Origin: Marinobacter alexandrii
GTDB lineage: Bacteria > Pseudomonadota > Gammaproteobacteria > Pseudomonadales > Oleiphilaceae
Direction: 5' to 3'
Length of the DNA: 64,000 bases
Assembly (NCBI RefSeq): GCF_005871205.1
Contig: NZ_SWKM01000013.1
Coordinates: 124,001 to 188,000 of the forward strand
The notes beneath the pieces are model-generated. The model had not been told where the DNA came from, searched no databases, and saw only the letters and a program-made list of their open reading frames with translations. A program made the translations under genes and the position numbers. Each line of letters starts with the position of its first letter. The first letter of the stretch is position 1. Shown in pieces: positions 59,168 to 64,000 of this stretch.

Positions 59168-60757
59168 TCAGCCCTCTTCGATCCCTGACGATTGCTCGGG
59201 GGCGCAGGGCGCGCCTGAGGATCCAGCAACCGGCAAGGTGAAATAGAAGCAGGCGCCACCCCCTTCTGGACGTTCAAAGCCAATGTCGCCGCCCTGGGCC
59301 TGGATTAACGACCGACAGGTAGCCAGGCCGATTCCCATGCCTTCATCCTTGGTGGTGTAGAACGGCAGGAACAACTTATCCTCGGCGTCGTCCGACAGAC
59401 CAATACCGTGATCCCGCACCTGCACCCGGACGCAACTGGAGCCCAGCAGCTCAGCACTTACCTGCACCGGAATCGACACATCGGCGCTTCGGGTGGCCTC
59501 CAGGGCATTGCGGATCAGGTTCAGGGCAACCTGCTGGACCTGAATCGGATCAGCGGTCACCTCCGGCAGATTGTCCGGAACCGACAATTCAATACCCCCG
59601 TCGTTGTTGCGCATATCCACTTCCGCGAACTGGCGGGTGTCCTCAAGCAGGGTCGGTACCGAGATGACTTCCTTACCCGTCGCCGGCTTCTTCATGAATC
59701 GGCGAATACGGCGAATGATTTCACTGGCGCGGTGAGACTGGGCTTCAATCTTGTCCAGAGTTTCACCCAGCAGCCCGAGATCTGGCTCTTCCTTGGCCAT
59801 CATGCGCTTGGAGACACGCGCGTAGTTGGTAATCGCCGTGAGCGGCTGATTCACTTCATGGGCAAAACCGGCTGCCATCTCGCCCATGGTGGTCAGGCGC
59901 GAGGCGTGGGCCAGCTGATCGCGCTGCTCCTGCACCAGCGCCCGGGCTTCTTCCAGCGCGGCTTCACTCTGGAGCTCGGCGGTAATGTCATCAAACACCA
60001 CCACGGCACCGTGCAGTTCGCCCTGATCCAATTTTGGCGTAGACCGGTACTGAGCAGGGAAACCACTGCCGTCCATACGCAGCATCCGGATATTACGCCG
60101 GTTTTCGGCCACACCCTGACTGCAAGTGGTGTGACCGGGCAGGCCGTTCTGGCCTTCCTGGCACGTAGCAAAATGAGTCTCGAAGAAATTCCGGCCGATC
60201 AGCTCATCAACCGGGCAACCCATGATCTGCGCCGCAGCCGGATTGGCAAACTCAATGACGCCGTTCTCGTCCAGGCCGTAAATGCCTTCGCTGATCGAGT
60301 TCAGGATGCGGGCCTGATCACCCTGCAGTTCCCGGTTACGGGCCTGAAGCTCGCGCTCAAGCCGGATGACGCGGGCATGGGTCTTCACCCGGGCGATCAC
60401 CTCAAGGGACTGGAAGGGCTTGGAAATGTAATCGGCACCACCCAGCGAGAAACCCTTCACCTTGGCCTGCAAATCATCCAGCGCTGACAGAAACACAACC
60501 GCACAATCAGTGGTCGACGGTTCGGCCTTGAGGCGCTTACACACCTCATAGCCGTCCATGTCGGGCATCATGATATCCAGCAGGATCACTTCGGGCTGAT
60601 GCCGGTGGGCGAGGTCCAGTGCTTTCTGGCCCTCGTTGGCGATCAGCAGGCGATAGCCTTTATCCTTCAGGGTCTCATAGAGGACTTTGAGGTTCTGCGG
60701 ATTGTCATCCACAAGCAGAACCGTCACCTCTGAGTTCTCACTGACAACTTCAGTCAT
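59168..60757 (-). CDS. Hybrid sensor: receiver-PAS-histidine kinase
   Basis: A 529-residue protein. The receiver domain (residues 10-125) has VLLVDDNPQNLKVLY and the phospho-Asp in VILLDIMMPDMDGYEV. A PAS domain (about 150-270) reads RILNSISEGIYGLDENGV. The kinase core has the phospho-His in GFAHEVNQPLTAITNYARV (near 320), the N box in VALNLIRNALEA and G boxes DHGIGL and GMGIGLATCRSLI. No membrane segment is present, so it senses in the cytoplasm. The response regulator gene lies 45 bp upstream in the same direction, forming a FixL-FixJ-like pair. Confidence 0.92.
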   Translation of the reverse strand: MTEVVSENSEVTVLLVDDNPQNLKVLYETLKDKGYRLLIANEGQKALDLAHRHQPEVILLDIMMPDMDGYEVCKRLKAEPSTTDCAVVFLSALDDLQAKVKGFSLGGADYISKPFQSLEVIARVKTHARVIRLERELQARNRELQGDQARILNSISEGIYGLDENGVIEFANPAAAQIMGCPVDELIGRNFFETHFATCQEGQNGLPGHTTCSQGVAENRRNIRMLRMDGSGFPAQYRSTPKLDQGELHGAVVVFDDITAELQSEAALEEARALVQEQRDQLAHASRLTTMGEMAAGFAHEVNQPLTAITNYARVSKRMMAKEEPDLGLLGETLDKIEAQSHRASEIIRRIRRFMKKPATGKEVISVPTLLEDTRQFAEVDMRNNDGGIELSVPDNLPEVTADPIQVQQVALNLIRNALEATRSADVSIPVQVSAELLGSSCVRVQVRDHGIGLSDDAEDKLFLPFYTTKDEGMGIGLATCRSLIQAQGGDIGFERPEGGGACFYFTLPVAGSSGAPCAPEQSSGIEEG

Positions 60758-60802
60758 ATAAAGGGAGCCGGTTAAAAACGTCTCCGTATGATGCCGCCTG
60801 GA

Positions 60803-61429
60803 TCAACGGGCGTCGATAAGGTCCTTTACGGACAAGACCATACGGACCAAATGCGCAAGTGAATGGGTTCCCATTTTATGCATAACCCGGGAACGGTGGA
60901 TCTCCACCGTGCGCTGGCTGATCTCCAGCTCAATCGCAATCACCTTGTTCGCCTGCCCGGCAATCATCCGATCCATGATTTCATGCTCACGGGGGGTGAG
61001 GCTTTTCACGCGGCGAATAATTTCCTGTTTTTCGTCCAGGGTCTTGCGCTGCTCAAGATCCTGCGCCAGTGCCGCTTCGATTTTCTCCAGCAGCGCCTCT
61101 TCCCTATACGGTTTCTGGATAAAATCGACTGCGCCTTCTTTCATGGCATCCACGGCCATGGGCACATCGCCGTGCCCGGTGACAAAGATAATGGGCAGGA
61201 TAGAGTGCTTGTCGTTCAGCTTCTTCTGCAATTCCATGCCGTCCATGCCGGGCATGCGGATATCCAGCACGATGCAGCCAGCCATCTTGTCGGAATACTC
61301 CTTGAGAAAGCTGGTAGCATTCTCAAAGGTCTGAACCGGCTTGCCGTCGGATTTCAGCAGCAGTTCCAGTGAATCACGAACCGCTTCATCATCCTCTACT
61401 ACGTATACGGTCTGCTGGATATCAGTCAT
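60803..61429 (-). CDS. FixJ/NarL-type response regulator
   Basis: A 208-residue regulator. The receiver domain (residues 8-122) has VVEDDEAVRDSLELLL, phospho-Asp in IVLDIRMPGMDGMEL, the T in FVTGHGDVPMAV and K in FIQKPY. The LuxR-type HTH is LTPREHEIMDRMIAGQANK followed by IAIELEISQRTVEIHRSRVM. GGAGAG precedes the ATG. It is the likely partner of the downstream hybrid kinase. The targets are unknown. Confidence 0.93.
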   Translation of the reverse strand: MTDIQQTVYVVEDDEAVRDSLELLLKSDGKPVQTFENATSFLKEYSDKMAGCIVLDIRMPGMDGMELQKKLNDKHSILPIIFVTGHGDVPMAVDAMKEGAVDFIQKPYREEALLEKIEAALAQDLEQRKTLDEKQEIIRRVKSLTPREHEIMDRMIAGQANKVIAIELEISQRTVEIHRSRVMHKMGTHSLAHLVRMVLSVKDLIDAR

Positions 61430-61468
61430 CTGTGTGTTCTCTCCTGTCCGTTTTCTTATGATGTCCGG

Positions 61469-63904
61469 TCAGTGAATTGACGGATCTTTGTGGTCATCAC
61501 GGTTGTGCTCCTGGCGCTCATGTTCGCGCATTTTCTCGAGCCTTTGCTGGATAATGCCAAAAACGCTCTGCTTCGGGTACCTGCCCTTATCGTCGGCTTT
61601 ACCCGCGGGCATCCCTAGCAGCAAGGTAACCGCCTCTTCCAGCCGGCTGACGGCGTACACCGCAAACTTGCCCTCGCGGGTGGCCTGAACCACTTCGCTG
61701 TCCAGCATCAGGTTCTGAACGTTGGTGCTGGGCACAATCACGCCCTGGGTGCCGGTCAGGCCATCCTTAAGCTGACAGGTGGTATAGAAGCCTTCCACTT
61801 TTTCGTTCACGCCGCCAATCGGCTGAACCTCACCAAACTGGTTTACCGACCCGGTAATCGCCAGATCCTGGCGCACCGGAATCTCCGCCAACGACGAGAT
61901 CAGGGCGCAGAGTTCCGCCAGCGAGGCGCTGTCGCCATCCACCTCGCCGTAGTTCTGCTCAAACGTCAGGCTGGCAGACAGGTGCATGGGATCGGTAACC
62001 GCAAAGTGCGAGGCCAGCCAGGAACTGAGGATCATTACACCCTTGGAGTGAATGTTGCCGCCCAGCTTGACGTCGCGCTCGATATCCATCACCGCGCCAT
62101 CTCCATAGTAGCAGGTCGCGGTGACACGGTTGGACAAGCCGAACTCGAAACCGCCGGTGGACAGCACCGACAGCGCATTAACCTGACCGACACAGGTACC
62201 GTGAGTGGTCACCAGCGTTGAGCCATCGCGAATGGAATCGTAGAACTGATCACGAATACGGCTGCTGCGGTATTTCGCGCTTTCCAGGGCCCGTTCCACG
62301 TGGGTGTCCTGAATCAGTTTGGCACCGGCCTGACGGGCCCAGTAATCGGATTCCCTCAGCAGATTGGCGATATCAGCAGCGTGCAGTGACAAGCGATCCT
62401 GATGCTCGGCCATTCGGGCACTGTGCTCAATTACCCGGGCAACGGCCTTATTGGAGCAGTGCAGGAGCTCTTTCTCGCTGACCAGGCTGGCAATGAACTT
62501 GGCGTAAAGCAGCTGACTATCGTCGGAGCGGTACATCTCGTTTTCAAAATCCGCGGTAATCCGGAACAGTTCTGCAAACTCGGAGTCGTACTCCTGCAAT
62601 AGCATCCAGGTTTCACGATCACCGAACAGGACGATTTTAACGTCCAGGGGAACCGCTTCCGGTTCGATGGAAATGGTGCCGGACAAGGTCAGCTCCCGCT
62701 CCAGGGAGTTGATCTGGATGGATTTGGACCGCAGCGCCCGCTTCAGGCCATCCCAGACGTAGGGCTGCTCCAGCACCTTGATCGCGTCCATCAGCAGATA
62801 ACCGCCGTTGGCGCGGTGCAGACTGCCTGGCCGGATCAGGGAAAAGTCGGTAAACACCGTGCCCTTATAGGTAACGTTTTCGACGTAGCCAAACAGGTTG
62901 TGGTAGTTGGGATTGTCTTCCACCACCACCGGCACCTCGTTGGTTTTCTGGTGCACCAGTGTGTTCACCAGATAACGACGGGGCATCTTCTTGTCGAGGG
63001 AGGCATAGGCGATCGCGGCCTGTTCGTCGTCGTCATCCAGGAAGATATCCAGGTTCTCTGCCAGATCCTTGCGTACCGCCTCAAAAAACGACACCACGTC
63101 CGGCAGGTCACTGTATTTCTCTTTCAGCTCGTCAATCTGATGCCCGGAAATACCTTCCAGCGTCTCTTTGTTCAGGGCCTGCTGCTTGTCAGCGTATTCC
63201 TGCTCCCAGTCCGCCAGCTTACGCAGGGCCTGCCGCAATTTCTTTTCGAGCCGGTTAATGGAATCTTCAAACCTGTCCCGCTGCGCTTCGGTCAGCGCCT
63301 GGAAGGATTCCGCTGTATGGGGCTCTTCGCCATTCATGGCCACCAAACGATAGCCACCGGGCGTCGATACCGTCAGGCTGACTTTCTTGCGCCTGGCCTG
63401 AGCCGCCACCTTCTCCAGCTCATCCTCCTGCATCTTGCCGTACTCGTTCTTGAGTTGCTCAGAGCGCTCAAGAAAGCTGTCGCTGTCGAAGGTTTGCGGA
63501 ATCACTTTCACCAACCGGGCCATCAGCTTTTCCATGTCCTGCTTCAGCTGAGTGCCCTTGCCTGCAGGTAACTGCAGCAACCGGGGAATTCGGGGCTCCT
63601 CGAAATTCGCCACGTAGCACCAGTCGTGACTCTTCTGCTTGGTGTCCACATGATGCTCCAGGTAGCGCAGCATCATGGTCCGCTTACCAAGCCCGTTGCG
63701 TCCGACGGCATAGACGTTATAGCCACCGTGCGGCATGGCGAGTGCGAAACGCACGGCTTCCTGGGCCCGGTTCTGCCCGACAATCTCGGCCAGGGGCTTT
63801 AATTGCCGGGTCGTTTTAAACGGTAAGTCTTTCAGAACACAGGCTTTGTATAGCTGGTGCAGAGACAGTGACTTCAAGGTGCGGTCCTGTAACGGTTGAA
63901 TCAT
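61469..63904 (-). CDS. Lon-like ATP-dependent protease (AAA family, LonB/AsrA type)
   Basis: An 811-residue protein. An AAA part with Walker A GRNGLGKRT (about residues 68-76; the usual S/T after GK is an Arg here) is followed by a long coiled-coil insert (about 140-260). The C-terminal Lon protease domain has the catalytic Ser in VDGDSASLAELCALI and the catalytic Lys in QPIGGVNEKVEGF. Unlike classical Lon there is no N-terminal substrate domain. Family members in Pseudomonas are linked to stress and aminoglycoside response. The start has a poor ribosome binding site, and its own promoter region is 63905-64000. Confidence 0.9.
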   Translation of the reverse strand: MIQPLQDRTLKSLSLHQLYKACVLKDLPFKTTRQLKPLAEIVGQNRAQEAVRFALAMPHGGYNVYAVGRNGLGKRTMMLRYLEHHVDTKQKSHDWCYVANFEEPRIPRLLQLPAGKGTQLKQDMEKLMARLVKVIPQTFDSDSFLERSEQLKNEYGKMQEDELEKVAAQARRKKVSLTVSTPGGYRLVAMNGEEPHTAESFQALTEAQRDRFEDSINRLEKKLRQALRKLADWEQEYADKQQALNKETLEGISGHQIDELKEKYSDLPDVVSFFEAVRKDLAENLDIFLDDDDEQAAIAYASLDKKMPRRYLVNTLVHQKTNEVPVVVEDNPNYHNLFGYVENVTYKGTVFTDFSLIRPGSLHRANGGYLLMDAIKVLEQPYVWDGLKRALRSKSIQINSLERELTLSGTISIEPEAVPLDVKIVLFGDRETWMLLQEYDSEFAELFRITADFENEMYRSDDSQLLYAKFIASLVSEKELLHCSNKAVARVIEHSARMAEHQDRLSLHAADIANLLRESDYWARQAGAKLIQDTHVERALESAKYRSSRIRDQFYDSIRDGSTLVTTHGTCVGQVNALSVLSTGGFEFGLSNRVTATCYYGDGAVMDIERDVKLGGNIHSKGVMILSSWLASHFAVTDPMHLSASLTFEQNYGEVDGDSASLAELCALISSLAEIPVRQDLAITGSVNQFGEVQPIGGVNEKVEGFYTTCQLKDGLTGTQGVIVPSTNVQNLMLDSEVVQATREGKFAVYAVSRLEEAVTLLLGMPAGKADDKGRYPKQSVFGIIQQRLEKMREHERQEHNRDDHKDPSIH

Positions 63905-64000
63905 TGGCCGGTCATTGTAGATTCTGGAACGGCCCCTGTCGCGTGTGTGCCAAAGATTTCTGTCGCCATGGCAAGCGCTTACCGAAGTGCCACTCAGTTC

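Noticed and set aside
59408..60487. 359-codon plus-strand frame opposite the hybrid kinase
   Set aside because: Antisense shadow of conserved kinase motifs.

Overview
The window looks like core chromosome of a marine gammaproteobacterium, most likely Marinobacter or a close relative. That rests on protein content and gene order recalled from the group: thrS-infC-rpmI-rplT-pheS-pheT-ihfA-merR, a pepN/DUF2797/YeaC/rhomboid/phosphatase/nadK block, BCCT and TRAP transporters, and many lipid and acyl-CoA genes. No search was run. Coding density is high, GC is moderately high, and no intergenic stretch exceeds about 300 bases. There is no CRISPR array, no prophage and no intact insertion sequence.

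Layout. 1-1.7 kb: glycerate kinase and a mannosyl/glucosyl-3-phosphoglycerate phosphatase, probably the edge of a glucosylglycerate or mannosylglycerate locus. 1.8-12.6 kb: SelO AMPylase, class I fumarase, enoyl-CoA hydratase, a very large Pla-1/cef-type lipase lipoprotein, a CaiB-type CoA-transferase, an AraC regulator and an exported protein. 12.6-18.4 kb: RmuC, an unknown gene, then a three-gene set (retropepsin-like 'zinc protease' lipoprotein, inactive transglutaminase with 7TM, RimK-like ATP-grasp ligase). 18.4-22.1 kb: BCCT carrier, membrane-anchored FMN glutamate-synthase-like protein and tRNA-Pro(GGG). 22.3-26.7 kb: a PhnDCEE-type ABC importer with a HAD phosphatase. 26.7-27.9 kb: an AT-rich accessory patch with an IS66 transposase scrap and an orphan solute-binding protein. 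28.1-35.5 kb: the translation operon (minus strand). 35.7-44.7 kb: TRAP/TAXI transporter, then an RND/MMPL permease, YCF48 beta-propeller and DUF1329 set. 44.9-53 kb: pepN to nadK block. 53-59 kb: fadH, two AraC regulators, tRNA-Asp and a MaoC hydratase. 59-64 kb: a two-component pair and a Lon-like AAA protease.

The most interesting non-coding signal is at 48759-48882. A near-consensus promoter is overlapped by a perfect 6-1-6 Fur-type palindrome. It is followed by two hairpins and a plus-strand Rho-independent terminator, in a gap where both flanking genes are on the minus strand. This is the expected architecture of an iron-repressed small RNA. Other points worth a second look are a 28-residue acidic ORF convergent with an AraC gene (56554-56640), paired hairpins between rplT and pheS that look like an attenuator, paired inverted repeats upstream of the BCCT gene, and the IS66 scar with a 17-bp tandem duplication at the end of the HAD gene.
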